From Symbiodinium natans (taxonomy: Eukaryota; Sar; Dinophyceae; Suessiales; Symbiodiniaceae), in contig CAJNDS010000291.1 in the NCBI GenBank assembly GCA_905221605.1, forward strand, positions 103,545 to 167,544: 64,000 nt of DNA, given 5' to 3'. Positions 37,701 to 47,733 of the stretch are shown one piece after another (within the stretch, counting starts at the first letter, position 1; every line of letters starts with the position of its first letter). Under the pieces are notes generated by a model. The model searched no databases, was not told where the DNA came from, and saw only the letters and a list, made by a program, of their open reading frames with translations. The translations under genes and the position numbers were made by a program.

Positions 37701-39580
37701 TCCGCTCAGCTAAGTAGAGAATCGTAGAGATACAGTTCTGTCCCAGGCAAGGGGCAACAACCTGAAGCGCCCTAGACCTCTGGATGGATGTGTTTTCGCG
37801 GTTCTGTGTCACACGAAGGGTGAAAAAGACTCACAAGAAGCTTCGGAGCCAACCCAAGGCCCGCTCCAAACCCACCTTCAAAGCCAGAACCGGTCCGCCT
37901 GCAGGTGTCCCCCACGGCATAGCGACATGACGAGATGAACATCCTCATTGTCTTCGAAAATCTCATGCAGCATCACCTGAGATGCGCGTGCAGTGCAAGG
38001 AAATCGAAAACCGGACACCTTCGCCTTGGCTTCCGGCCCAGGCGTCTGGAACAAGCAGCAACCCTTCCACCCACCCAGACATTTGCGGTCCATTCGCCGG
38101 TGCATGGGACCTGCCCGAACCGCTTTGGAGATAGACACTTTTCGGACGCGCCCTTGGGACCCCCCCACCCTTCCTGGAACGCTTTGTTGGGCCGGGTTGA
38201 GGCAATGCAGACGTCCGCCTAGCTCAGTCGGCCGTCTGCCGCGGCGGCGCACACAAGCGTTTGCAATTTACAATGTTAGTGCCGGCCTCATGAATGCCGC
38301 GGCACCCCCTTCCAGTGTACTGAGACTTGGAGTAGCCTCGACATCTGTTCGTAGTCTTATGGTGGCACTGCTCCCTCCAAGGTGCAATGTGCGGATGGTC
38401 CACGAGTTTGAGCAGCTGCACCTCTCCAAAGGAAACCCGTAGAATCAAGAGTCTTAAGGCTTTGGACGCTGACTCTTGCAACCCAACAGCCGCGAGCAAC
38501 GTGCGCGGCAGCCTTATACTCAACCTCTCACGATCAAGGCTCGCTCGGATCCGTGCCTCCGTCTTCAACGTGACCAGCTTCTCCCTCATCTTCTCCTCTT
38601 GCAGAGGCCAGCGACGTTTGGGAGATCGGGGGGAGGTTGCAAGCCTGCAGAACTCGGAGGTGGACATCTTTCTTCGCAAAACCCCAAGTTTTGTAGTAGG
38701 TTTCCCCCCAAGACTCCCTCACAGCGATTTGCGAAAGGATCCAAGGGCCTGCAAGCTTTCAACAACCCCTTGACGTTGGATCCCGTAACCTGCAAATCCA
38801 TGAGCAACCCTTCCATCTCCTTCGCAATCCTCTTGATCGCTCTGGATGCCTGTGCGTGGTAGCGATCTACAGTAAGCCTTCCCAGAACCCCCAAAACCAC
38901 GAAAGCGCTGGCCCTGAACTCCAAACCCCGTTGAAACCCGCCGAACACAAGGTTTCACCAACACGGCGAAAGCCTCCGAGATGTTTCCGAGGGACGGGAT
39001 AGCTTGGGATATCGGATAGCTCTAAGGTTCCGTATGGCGAGTTTGGAGTTCCCAAAGAGCCCAATACCCCTTAATTAAGGAACATTCCTTAAATCATAAT
39101 AGGGGACCCTTTGTAATTTTAAGCTAGCATCCCTTGCCACATTCTGTGGGAGGTGCGCTCTCTCGCCTCGGTCCCGTGCACTGCTCCTGGCAAAGCGCCC
39201 CCCGCACCTGCGGCCCGCGATCCATGGTCGAAATCCCACTCCCGCTACGGTCCCGTGCGCATGCTCGTGAAGTGCCCGATCTGTCGACGTTTGCGATTTC
39301 CCGTCTTCGTCGGTCTTGTGGTCTTACACCTTTTGGGGTCGATGCCGCTTGCAGGATGCTAGGTTACCTCACATCCAAGCCTATCCAGGTTGTAACCCTC
39401 AATTGAAAAAAAAGCATGTGGGAATCTGCGAGAATCCGGCCCGGGCCCTGTACAGCAGTAGCCAGACAAAGCTTGCGCTCTTCGCCAACTCAAAAACCAT
39501 TCTAACCTGGCCTTTGTGACACGCAGCGTCCCGTAGAAGACTGCCCCGAAGCTTCCTTCACCCAAAGGCTTCGACTCCAT
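28722..39580 (-). CDS. Calcium-dependent protein kinase-like gene (CDPK), at least 13 small exons
   Basis: Serine/threonine kinase with C-terminal EF-hands: Ca2+ binding is expected to lift autoinhibition so that the kinase phosphorylates targets. Motifs appear in correct order on one strand: glycine loop GEGSFGAV (near 39550), AIK lysine, C-helix region, LDREVQLLKLVDHPHI, hinge LVMSLCRGGHL, MRQLFRAV, DLKSENLML, DFG with TPSHMAPE, DLWSCGVILFF, a junction segment (VLARLKRYRKHNRFKQ), and two EF-hands (FDRNGDGSISMAEL and LDKNGDQAIDFQEF). Phases agree wherever adjacent exons were both found. Not found: the exon ending in His-Arg just before DLKSEN, subdomain X, and EF-hands 1-2; they may lie in unread introns or be lost. 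Introns contain telomere-like repeats and small TIR elements. The start is the ATG at 39578-39580 just before the glycine loop; an upstream exon such as the one at 40409 could add an N-terminus. CDPK class is likely; one gene versus two is not proven. Confidence 0.75.
28944..29034 (-). CDS. CDPK exon: EF-hand 3 end and EF-hand 4 start
   Basis: SISMAEL completes the EF-3 loop with Glu at position 12; then a linking helix and LDK, the start of EF-4. Acceptor GGAG|GC; the donor reads GA (GACAA|GAAGC), a rare but known dinoflagellate donor. Confidence 0.75.
29136..29214 (-). CDS. CDPK exon: EF-hand 3, first half
   Basis: ATFDRKQALTTAVCKTAF then AAFDRNGDG. D-x-N-x-D-G is the start of a Ca2+-binding loop; it is completed by the next exon through a GC donor. 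Confidence 0.75.
29309..29342. repeat. Interstitial telomere-like repeat (TTTAGGG orientation)
   Basis: Short array in a CDPK intron. Confidence 0.85.
29467..29532. repeat. Interstitial telomere-like repeat (TTTAGGG orientation)
   Basis: About nine units, several TTCAGGG variants; CDPK intron. Confidence 0.9.
30542..30592. repeat. Interstitial telomere-like repeat (CCCTAAA orientation)
   Basis: Decayed array; CDPK intron. Confidence 0.8.
31062..31133. repeat. Interstitial telomere-like repeat (TTTAGGG orientation)
   Basis: TTTAGGG and CTTAGGG units alternate; CDPK intron. Confidence 0.9.
32146..32240 (-). CDS. CDPK exon: end of kinase lobe and junction domain
   Basis: Reads ALDSWIRVEEVAMPSNVLAR, then LKRYRKHNRFKQ. 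The A-L-x-x-x-W-I motif closes the kinase lobe; the basic LKRYRKHNRFK stretch fits the CDPK junction (L-K-x-F-x-x-x-N-K-x-K). GC donor. Confidence 0.65.
32788..32806. repeat. Short telomere-like repeat (TTTAGGG orientation)
   Basis: Two units; CDPK intron. Confidence 0.6.
33705..33804 (-). CDS. CDPK exon: subdomain IX
   Basis: Reads YVGVGKPLQDLWSCGVILFF and on to RLMPFDVNDK. D-x-W-S-x-G is subdomain IX and x-P-F is typical of CDPKs. Joins MAPE in frame; GT donor. Confidence 0.8.
34251..34916. mobile_element. Small TIR element in a CDPK intron
   Basis: The ends are imperfect inverted repeats: AATGTTAAGGTC near 34263 and its complement near 34892, with matching AT-rich flanks over about 36 bp. 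Inside, a 42-bp string (34359-34400) recurs exactly at 34643-34684. No transposase is seen. It lies between the DFG/APE exon and the DLWSCG exon. Confidence 0.5.
34952..35061 (-). CDS. CDPK exon: DFG and APE motifs
   Basis: Reads SSRNTLKVTDFGLAALFQPG and on through GTPSHMAPE. Carries the Mg-binding DFG and the activation-segment end APE (subdomains VII-VIII). GC donor at 34951-34950. Confidence 0.8.
35421..35469 (-). CDS. CDPK exon: catalytic loop
   Basis: Sixteen codons plus one base: DLKSENLMLLHDEPFTG. Contains the catalytic Asp, Lys and Asn of D-L-K-x-E-N; Ser replaces the usual Pro. The preceding His-Arg would sit in another exon, not found. Donor CACAG|GC. Confidence 0.75.
36966..37012 (-). 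CDS. CDPK exon: helix E
   Basis: Codes EQPAVAAMRQLFRAVL, matching the A-x-x-[ML]-x-Q-[IL]-x-x-A-V helix E consensus. The start after GCTAG is clear; the end is a guess at a GC donor. Confidence 0.55.
37079..37181. mobile_element. 103-bp MITE-like element with 27-bp terminal inverted repeats
   Basis: Left end AGAGCCTAATGCCCCTTAAT is mirrored at 37155-37181 with about three mismatches. The core is AT-rich. It sits in a CDPK intron; a relative is at 39054-39134. Confidence 0.6.
37899..37976 (-). CDS. CDPK exon: subdomain V / hinge
   Basis: Twenty-six codons beginning VMLHEIFEDNEDVHLVM and ending RGGHLQ, a close fit to the CDPK hinge (L-x-E-x-F-E-D-x-x-x-x-x-L-V-M-E-L-C-x-G-G). Glu of the ELC hinge is Ser here. 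Bounded by CAG acceptor and AG|GC donor. Confidence 0.8.
38386..38421 (-). CDS. CDPK exon: subdomain IV micro-exon
   Basis: Only 12 codons, VQLLKLVDHPHI, matching the conserved [IV]-x-[IL]-[ML]-x-x-[LV]-x-H-P-x-[IV] of CDPKs. GC donor. Confidence 0.75.
38527..38595 (-). CDS. CDPK exon: C-helix region
   Basis: Twenty-three codons from EKMREKLVTLKTEARIRAS to LDRE. Glu-rich helix expected to supply the C-helix Glu. The end shares a repeated GAGAGGT with the next acceptor, so the exact cut is ambiguous though the product is not. Confidence 0.6.
38790..38849 (-). CDS. CDPK exon: ATP-binding lysine
   Basis: Twenty codons, ASRAIKRIAKEMEG and on to DLQ. AIK carries the invariant Lys of subdomain II. 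Follows CACAG acceptor; GT donor. Confidence 0.75.
39054..39134. mobile_element. Partial copy of the 37079-37181 element
   Basis: Shares the left end (AGAGCCCAATACCCCTTAAT) and the ATCATAAT...TTTTAAGCTA core with 37079-37181, but the right inverted repeat is eroded or absent. Confidence 0.5.
39512..39580 (-). CDS. CDPK exon: glycine-rich loop
   Basis: Codes MESKPLGEGSFGAVFYGTLR and a few more residues; GxGxFG is kinase subdomain I. Ends ACAAAG|GCCAGG (GC donor). The frame is open upstream, so the ATG may be internal. Confidence 0.75.
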
Positions 39581-40239
39581 CCTGGGTTCACCGGATTTCT
39601 GGGGCTTCTGAGTTCTTACGAGCCCCAGAATGAGAGGGCTCTTTGGGGCTCTGGGTTTGCATAGCAGGACGTAGGCTTCGCGACATATGGAGTTCTTGTA
39701 TTGGGCGGGTTCGGGACTCAACAGGATGGTTCAGCCTGGGAACCTTAAGATCTGCTGTCGCGACGCGCTCAAGAGAGCGGACTTTTTTTCAAGAGACGAA
39801 TGTAGGAAAGAAGCAAGATCTCAAAAAAACAAAACAAGAGTATAGGACTTAGGGCCTCAGGGGTCATAGGATGTCTTATAGGAGTCTTAGGAAGCCTCAG
39901 GCTGGAACTCACAACCAGCAAGGCCTCTTGTCATATCTCCAACATGCCTCAAGCATGCCTGAAAGGAAGAAAGTGTCGGTGCCTTTCTTCCTTAAACACG
40001 GGGTAGTTTGAGCAAATGTAAGTCCAGGCCCAGGCGACTTGTAGAAGTCGGCCACCTTACCTGAGTAGCGCTTGGCACGGAATCTTGAGTTCGCAGAGGA
40101 GGCGGGATTGCAGGGCGTGGCACTCAAGCGCATTCTTAGGGAGATTCTGAGGGTCTGGGGGATGTCTTGAGGGGGTTTCGAAGGCCGGCGTGGGGGGGTG
40201 ATGGAGAGCTTGGAGCTCGGCCTCTTCCGGGTCGACGCC

Positions 40240-40409
40240 GAGATGCCAGGGTTGTTAATAACGATGCCCAACGCGGAAGAGGGTACCACGCCCATTGTGT
40301 CCGTCAGCCGCACGAACTGATGCACATGCCGAGAAGCCTGCAGGAGCAACAGGATCAAGAGCAGCATGAGCAGCCAACAGGTCAGCGAAAAGCGTCCAAA
40401 TACCTCCAC
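40240..40409 (-). CDS. Possible exon with a membrane segment
   Basis: After a TTTCTAG acceptor at 40410-40412 the frame reads VEVFGRFSLTCWLLMLLLIL then LLLQASRHVHQFV and GVVPSSALGIVINNPGISAS. One strong hydrophobic helix of about 17 residues is visible. It lies just upstream (minus direction) of the CDPK and may be its N-terminus or a separate gene. The frame stays open to 39909, but its lower half looks non-coding. Confidence 0.35.
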
Positions 40410-41228
40410 CTAGAAATGCACCCAGGACGGTCTATGAAGGTATTGGATCTGAAGGGTCCTGAAGGCTGCCTTTTTGGAAGTGGGATCAAGCGTTGCTTGG
40501 AGGAGTGCAGTAGTGCTGGCAACTATGATTGAATGTCGCGTGCATGTGCGCCGTCTTCGCTTGTTGTTTGTATGTTGTTGTCGGAAAATCGGAATCTCCC
40601 AAACCCAGCCAGAAACTCGGAACCAGCATGGAAACAACAGCAAAGTACTCCTTTCCCAACACCGCAAGTTAAAAACTTTGCAGTTGGGTGTTAGGACTGT
40701 TAGGAAGAATGCGGAGCTTTTCGAGCTTTAAACTCACATCGCAGTCCAGCTCATGCCAACACTAGGCTAGTTTTCGGCCGCGAAACGTCGAGATTTCCTT
40801 GCCTGGTGCCCCGAGTCTCAACACAGCCTCCTCAAGCCTAAACAGCCCAATCCGCATCCTTTGTGGTGGCTTACGAGCTTTTGTCCTCTTTCCCGTCTTT
40901 CCGCGGTGGATTGGGGAATGGATTTGGCGAGAAGAAGTATTCGCCCCTGGTCGTGGGGTCAGAAAGGTTCATCAGGCACACCTCAACCGTTTTGAAGTGA
41001 CTTGAAGCAGGTGGATTGAAATCGCTCGCTCTTCTGCTTGTGGCTGGCTTCATCTTTCATCTGCAGAACGAAACAGCAAAAAGGATGCCAGAAACATTGA
41101 GCGAGAACCATGTGACCCATAGAAATAATGCACCACACGGCGGGAGTGCACAGTAGTACGAACGAGGAAGGGTGGCCTTTCTCAAGAACCAAGCACAGCT
41201 TGCAAATGCAGAGCCCGAAGCAACACCC

Positions 41229-41264
41229 CTGAACCCTAAACCCAAACCCTAAACCCTAAACCCT
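41229..41264. repeat. Interstitial telomere-like repeat (CCCTAAA orientation)
   Basis: About five units. Confidence 0.9.
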
Positions 41265-41411
41265 TAATAAGGGGCCCGGGACCCCTGATGCTGACCAGCC
41301 TTGCGATGGTGGCAGAAAGGGCTGGTTTCATTGCCATCGTTGCGTCCTTTTGGACTGGCTTCGGCTCCGTCGTGTGACGCACCACTGGAATTCTGCAGGG
41401 CTCAGAGGCTT

Positions 41412-41455
41412 GGGGGTTGAGGGGTTTAGGGGTTTAGGGTTTAGGGCTCAGGGGG
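41412..41455. repeat. Interstitial telomere-like repeat (TTTAGGG orientation)
   Basis: Decayed, with TTTAGGGG units; opposite sense to the block 150 bp away. Confidence 0.8.
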
Positions 41456-44143
41456 CTCAGAGGCTCGGGTGAAACGAAGGGGCTTTTTGGATTTGGGAAT
41501 CGCTCGACACAAAGTTGCCAACACAAGTAAATCCACGCCAAAAGCAACACTGAAAGCAACCTGAAAAACAACCTTTTTGCAACAGGCTTCAACCCGCCCA
41601 CCCAGAACGGGATGTGTTAGAAAAGCAAGCCCAACAAATGCTTGATGGCGAACCCAGCATCAGCAAAATGAGCTGCTTTTGTTCACGACTTCTTGGCTAC
41701 TTGTGAATTTCGGGGGCTGAGGCAGCTGGGGTTGTAAGTCAAAAGCAGAGCTTGAGGTGTATGGAGACTTGCCGAGTAAATCCCTGCATGCTTCGGCTGC
41801 ACATGGTACCAACAGGCCAATGCTAAGAAGAGCATCCTGCGTTTTACTCGCATCTCTCTCCGTGGGTTTCTGATTCGGTTTTCACTTTGGAAGGACGGCT
41901 TGGCTTGATTTGCGTTGCACCTATGGGGATCCTATCGGGCTTTGGCTTTGGAGACGAATTTCGAAATGTTTGGATATGATAATATGTTTTGATGGATGCT
42001 TGGGGGATGTTTTTGGGGGTTTGCAATCCGTTCGCGCCTTGTGATGCTTCCGCTTCACGCGCCCACGACTGTTGCCAACGTCAGTATCTGTAGAACACAT
42101 AGCCAGATTGGCCAGGTCTGCCACGAAATCCACGACAGGTTGAACGTGGCCTTGCGCTGCGCGGAAAAGCTCACGGTCAAAACCCATATGAGGAGGTAGG
42201 GGGTGATGGGATGTGTGACGCCACTGTGAAGCATTTAGCCGCCATGAAGGAGTGCAAGGACCCGCTCTTCCGACAGCACATGGAACACGATTTCTGAGGC
42301 AAAATATGTGCCTGCAGGAGCTTACAAATACCCTTGCGGAGCACGATGGGAACCCCCTGACGGCCCTAACGGTTCTGCCTAGCAGCCTAGCATTCCAGGC
42401 TCTGAGAGAAACCCAAAGCGCACCAAAGACCAGGAGCCAAACATGGCAAAACGAGACTCTCTTCTCTTTCGTCTCAAGTGGCGAGGCGAAGCCATGGGGG
42501 AGTCCTTCTCAGAAACCTCTGAGCCGCTAAACGACCTGAGGGGGGGCTGGATTTGAGGCTGAGACTCGTTGAAGAGGGAAGGTTGCAAGTCGCTGTGGCT
42601 GTATTATCTGTATTGCTTGGTTTCGTCTGGCCTACGAGGCCTCGGCGGCTTGATGCTTTTGATGCTTTTCTCTCGGAGGTTTGAGGCTTAAGGGCTTGGA
42701 GCTTTTCACCACAACTGCCTAGCTGGGCCTAACTGACTTCGCAGGCAGCCCCTTGTCTAAAGGCGTTGGGATTATGTTGAGGCTTGACGGTCGCAAGGCA
42801 ATGCAAGGCACCCGCGCACACGCGTGTACCTCGAAGCCTGGGTTTTCACTCCTGAACCCACCAAAGCTGACGATGGGCGATGCTGTAAACTCCGAGCCCA
42901 CAGAGAGGCGCAGCGAGCTTCGTGCCCAGCTTGAGTGCTTCCTGGGCTTTGGCCAGCCGCATGCGCAACCGGCTGAACTGATCATGGTCAACTGACCCTA
43001 ATCCTGCACACCCGGATGCCGGATTCTGCAACGGTTACAAACACGGGCCTGTGCAACAAACGAAGAAACCCCGCGATGCTGCGTCCCGCCCAATGGGTCT
43101 GATGTGTGAGTTGCACACAGACAATTAAACCTTCAATGCTGGTGAGGCACAACGATTGGTGTACGCGCTACTTCAATGACACTACGGCATCCAATGTCAT
43201 AGAAGTGATGAAGCTCCAAGACTTGAAAAGGTGAAAATTCTTCGAAGAACACACTCCACAGCACCCACCCAGTCTTTCCCGCCCATTGGGCGAAGCACTA
43301 ATACAAAGTTGTTACAGGTAATGCTGTGTTCATCAGCTTCCTGACAAGGCAGGGCCACGTGTGGGCCACGGGCCAACAGCCTCCCCCATAGTTCCCTGCC
43401 CACATGGGTTCCCCGCTGTTGCCACCAAGAGCTTAGCTCCCAGAAATGCATGGCGCACCCAAAGCAACTCCGACCCGAGCCGAACCGTTGCCTTGCCAAC
43501 GCCAAACGGCAAACAAACAAGTTTACTCTGCAGAAAGTGTCGTCCTAGCACTTGGCGTGGTGTCCAGCATCTTCTCTGGGAATCGCTCCTGTGGGTCTCT
43601 GCAGTTTCAAGGAGTACAGTTCCAGGACATGAGGAATCCCGTATTGGCGAGAGGCCGGAGTTCATCGTATGAGGTTCGGCTTCAAGGGCCTACGGCTCGA
43701 AATGTCGCAGCTGCTGTTGAGCTTGAAATGCTTGTACTGGTAGTGGTGCAGGAGTAAGAAGTAGAAGCAGGAGTAGGAGTAGGAGTGGGAGTGGGGCATG
43801 GGGTCACCAGCCGCATTGCCAAAGCCGAGAGTGCGGTTTAGCAAAAGAGGCTCAGTAAGGTACGGCCTACTGAGGCTCAGAGGGAAGGCATGGTACTTGT
43901 GGGGAAGGGTCTTCTCGAGTAGCACGGGCAACCCATTGTGCGATCATGCGCTCCATGCAACACGCACTCCTGGACCCCTGATGTTAGACAGTCCTTTTGC
44001 TGGCGCTTCGCAAAGCCGTCGTGCAATAAAAACTGAAGTTCAGATCACCCAAAAAAAAGCCCGGGTGGCACGTGCCAGCTGCCTTGTCGTCGGGCAAAAC
44101 TGGCTCCTTTGTGACGTAGACGGCCTAGCAGGACACGTCTTCG

Positions 44144-44274
44144 GCAAGTCGCCACTAAAAGCCCCGTTCTCGGGTCATGAAGGTTAGGGCCTTCCAACAT
44201 GTTCCAAGCAAATCGCCACTAAAAGCCCCGTTCTCGGGTCGTCACGAAGGTTAGGGCCTTCCAAAATGTTCCAA
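44144..44274. repeat. Tandem duplication, 64 and 67 bp
   Basis: Two adjacent copies beginning GCAAGTCGCC and GCAAATCGCC; both contain AAGGTTAGGGCCTTCC and differ by a few bases and a 3-bp indel. Confidence 0.9.
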
Positions 44275-44545
44275 GCAGCCAGACATTCAGGTTTGAGGCT
44301 TCCGCTCCGCGCTTCGGAAGCTCCCAACTTATCCATAAGCCCCCCAAATTGCCCCCCAAATTGCCCTCATCTCCCCCCCCCTTCCGCCCCGTTGGGGACC
44401 CCTGAACCCCAAAAGCGCCTTCAGGGTGTTGGCATGCAGGCGAGGGCTCGGATCCCCGACCTTGTCCACAACCCCGTACTTCGCAAAGCGGCTCGGATCT
44501 GCAATGTTGATCGCATCCTGAGTTGCACTGCGTGGGGGGATTTTT

Positions 44546-44597
44546 GGGTTTAGGGTTTATTAGGGGTATAGGGTTTAGGGTTTAGGGTTTGGGGTTG
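44546..44597. repeat. Interstitial telomere-like repeat (TTTAGGG orientation)
   Basis: About six units with one interruption. Confidence 0.9.
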
Positions 44598-45086
44598 TAT
44601 CTTGGGTTCAAGGGTCTGAAGTCCATCAGCTCTGAATTCTATCCAGCGGACCACCGGTGCAGCAGCGGTATCCGCATTCAAAAAAAGCAACAAAAAAAAA
44701 ACGAGCCACGATAATGGTGATGGAGGGGCAGCCCCCGCCCCATGTGCGCACGCGTTCTCACAAAGGGGAGCCAGACTTAGCTACGCCCTGAATGTGCAAA
44801 CAGTGCGATTTGGGTTTTTTTTTTTTTGGGGGGGGGGGGGGGGGAGGGGGCGGCAACTATATACACCCACATGGTTGTACAACTAATTGGATATCTATTC
44901 AGCTACGTCCCATCTGATGAATAGTGTGGACCTCGCGCAGCTCCCGCCCAGTCATTGAGTGCTTGCATTTTCGCTCAAGAGCACAATCTACCGGCACAGA
45001 GATCCACAAGAATCATCATGCCCGCGCATGCGAGTCTAGTCAGAGAAGGGTAACACTCCGCTCACGGCAGCTGAGGTTTAGCGAAC

Positions 45087-45129
45087 CAGCACCGAGCGGC
45101 GTGATCTTCAAAGTCGCGGTCTGCGTCAT
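45087..45129 (-). CDS. Possible first exon of an Integrator-11/CPSF73-like protein
   Basis: MTQTATLKITPLGAG before a GT donor resembles the N-terminus of INTS11/CPSF73 metallo-beta-lactamase endonucleases (I-x-[VI]-T-P-L-G-A-G-x-[ED]-V-G). The next exon (expected V-G-R-S-C) was not found below it. Only 14 codons, so this is weak. Confidence 0.25.
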
Positions 45130-45393
45130 CTTCGTCCATGTCACCTGGTATTTTTGGGCTTCGGACAGGGGTTTTCGGGCCCATCGCTGTAGTTTTCGCT
45201 AGGTTTGACCTTGGGAGGGAGGGCTGCAGAAGTTTGCAAGTCGAAACCCGATGAGAAAACATGTGGGACACGGTGTGACTTCGGCTACTGTAACGGTCCA
45301 CAGCCCTAGGTTCCGGCTTTTGCACACGCAAGCAGCAGGGGAAAAGGGTGGGATGAATCGCATAGGAGGCAGGGTGTGAGCAGCAGAACGAGC

Positions 45394-45487
45394 CTAAACC
45401 CTAAACCCTTTGTTTTGAACCCAAACTCTGCACGTCACCCTAAACCCTCAACCCTCAACCCTCAACCCTAAACCCTAAACCCCAACA
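45394..45487. repeat. Interstitial telomere-like repeat (CCCTAAA orientation), two sub-blocks
   Basis: CCCTAAA and CCCTCAA units with an unrelated 30-bp middle. Confidence 0.85.
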
Positions 45488-45548
45488 ACCTGCATCGTCA
45501 GGACCTGGTGTCACCAGGTGCTGGGAGTTCCGCCCGTTTGCTGCACAT

Positions 45549-45580
45549 GCGCTACAGGCTACAGGCTACAGGCTACAGCG
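45549..45580. repeat. (GCTACAGG)n short repeat
   Basis: About four 8-bp units. Confidence 0.8.
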
Positions 45581-45700
45581 ACCTTAGCTTTCAAAGTCCT
45601 CCAGTGCGGGGCACTATGAAGCACCCGAACCCTTTCCCCAAAAAGCACGTTAAGGAGCTAGGTTTTTTGGGGTGTCTTTTTTGGTTTTCATGTGTCCTCT

Positions 45701-45737
45701 AGGGTTTATAATAGGGTTTAGGGTTTAGGGTTTTTTT
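45701..45737. repeat. Interstitial telomere-like repeat (TTTAGGG orientation)
   Basis: Three to four units. Confidence 0.85.
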
Positions 45738-45857
45738 CCCCTCCTGCACAGCTGGGGCGAATCCGGTCTGACGGGGTTCGTTTCTGAGACCTGAGAGCGA
45801 CCTCTCCGGGGCCTATCCCAGCCCACAAAGCAACCAAACCCTCTCTCACGGGGGGGG

Positions 45858-45886
45858 GGGGTTAGGGTTTAGGGTTTCGGGTTTAA
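45858..45886. repeat. Interstitial telomere-like repeat (TTTAGGG orientation)
   Basis: Three units next to a G-run. Confidence 0.8.
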
Positions 45887-46635
45887 GAAAACCGAACAAA
45901 TACCAAAAAAAACAAAAACACAAAAAGAACCCCCACCCAATCGTGAAAACCTTGAGTTAATATACGCTAAAAAGATCGAGTTCGTACGCTAGAAAGAGCC
46001 ACCTTTTGCAGGATTTCGCAGGAATGGCTGCCTCGCCCCAAGCCGAGTTCAACCCAAAGCAACGGCAGAGGGGCTTCCGAAGCGAGGCGCTGCTTCGCTT
46101 CTTTCCCTTGTTCATACTCTGTCAGGGAAACTTCCCTAACCCCCCCCCCCTCCGAAAGAAAAGGGAAGAAAAAAGATAGAGAGAGAGAGAGAGAGAAACA
46201 AAACAAAAAAAACAAAAACAAACAAACACCCTCACCCACCCCCCCCCCCTCGCTCCTGGCCTGTGACTCCAGACTGAGACTGCGGGTTTTGCTGCCTCAG
46301 AGGACCGAGGTCCCCAAGTCAAGGTGCTAACGTCGGGTTCCAGGTTTGGAATCACACTGGCTACCTTATCAAGCGATTCCAAGAAGTAGGTGCCACAAGG
46401 GACCACTCTATGACTCTAGGCAAACCTGAGAGTCGCATGAAGGGCATCCCACATCTGCAAGCCCTGAGCCCTCCAAAAGATCTGCACTCAGATGCCACTG
46501 GCATGGTCCATGCCTCGAAGGTCCTCTGAACACCCATGGTTTCACATGGCCCCCAAACCTCATGAGAAATCAAAGAACCCTGAAAGGCTTCAAAGCTCAA
46601 CCCCGCAAGGCACCGGAGTCCCACCAAAAATCACC

Positions 46636-46671
46636 TCCCCTTCCCTTCCCTTCCCTTCCCTTCCCTTCCCA
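46636..46671. repeat. (CCCTT)n microsatellite
   Basis: About seven 5-bp units. Confidence 0.9.
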
Positions 46672-47733
46672 TGGTGCAACATCGCATGTAGTTGCCAACT
46701 GCCGCAAACTCACCCACTAAGTATTGTCCGAGTTGAGATCTCAGGGGCTGCGAACAGCGGCAAGTCCAATAGTCCGAGGGCACTGGAGCATTTGCCTCAG
46801 AGGAATGATGAGGAAAGACATGTGGCGCTTTTCACCCTTTGGGATTGCAGATCCTTTCCACCCGTAGTCACGCCGTAGTGCTGGCGCTTTTGGGATTCAA
46901 CTCGCCGAAAGCGTTGTACGTCGTTTGGGGCACGAAATGGCAGCCATAATCAAGAGCGATCTTGGAACTGGCAAAAGAATGCAACGATCCTTTGCTTACC
47001 AATCCATGCAGCAGTTGCCCGGCACGAAGTCCTACGCAGCTCGTTCTGATCGCAGGTGCTCTCTGGAGAGCAGACTCTACGCAATCTTAAGCTTGTGAGG
47101 TCTGGTGACAGGAGTCGGGAGCCTTACAGGATGGACATAGCTTTCTTGGTGCTAGACTGCTAGACAGGTTTTGTTTATGAGGAGACACGGCCTCTCAGTT
47201 TGAGTTGCAGAAGTGCTGCCCTAGAAGCTGCGCCGTGATATTTGATGGTGCCGGCTGCCGTCATGCAAGACATGTTCAATGCCCCCGACGAAGCTTACTT
47301 CAAAGTGCCAGAAGCACTGGACGAAAAGCCGCTCACCAGGCACTACAGCACAGAGCACACACACGCACTCTAAAACACTTGAGCCCCCTTCAAGGACCGG
47401 GCATTACCCATTCGTGACCTCCTCAATCGGCTCGTAGTCTCGGCATGCGCCGAGGAGTGCACCCGCTGCTACGCTGCTACGGATCCGTTGCCAGCGTTTG
47501 ACCAAAGCAGCCTCTTTCTAGGCCAGGACGGTACGGAGTCGAGATACGGGGGTCGACTTCTGGGTGCTAAGAACTTCTCGCTGGCAACTCGGGTGTGCAG
47601 TGTAGAGGCCTAGGGCACAGACTGCCTCTCTTTGAGAGAGACTTCCAGTGCCCGGCTTCAACTGCCGCACCCCTTGCTGCAGGAAGCTGAGAACCTCGTG
47701 AAACGCTACTTGATGCTCAGTAGCTGCAGTCAT

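Noticed and set aside
38215-38245. TAGCTCAGTCGG string resembling a tRNA D-arm
   Set aside because: No pairing GAGC follows, and no T-arm at the right distance.
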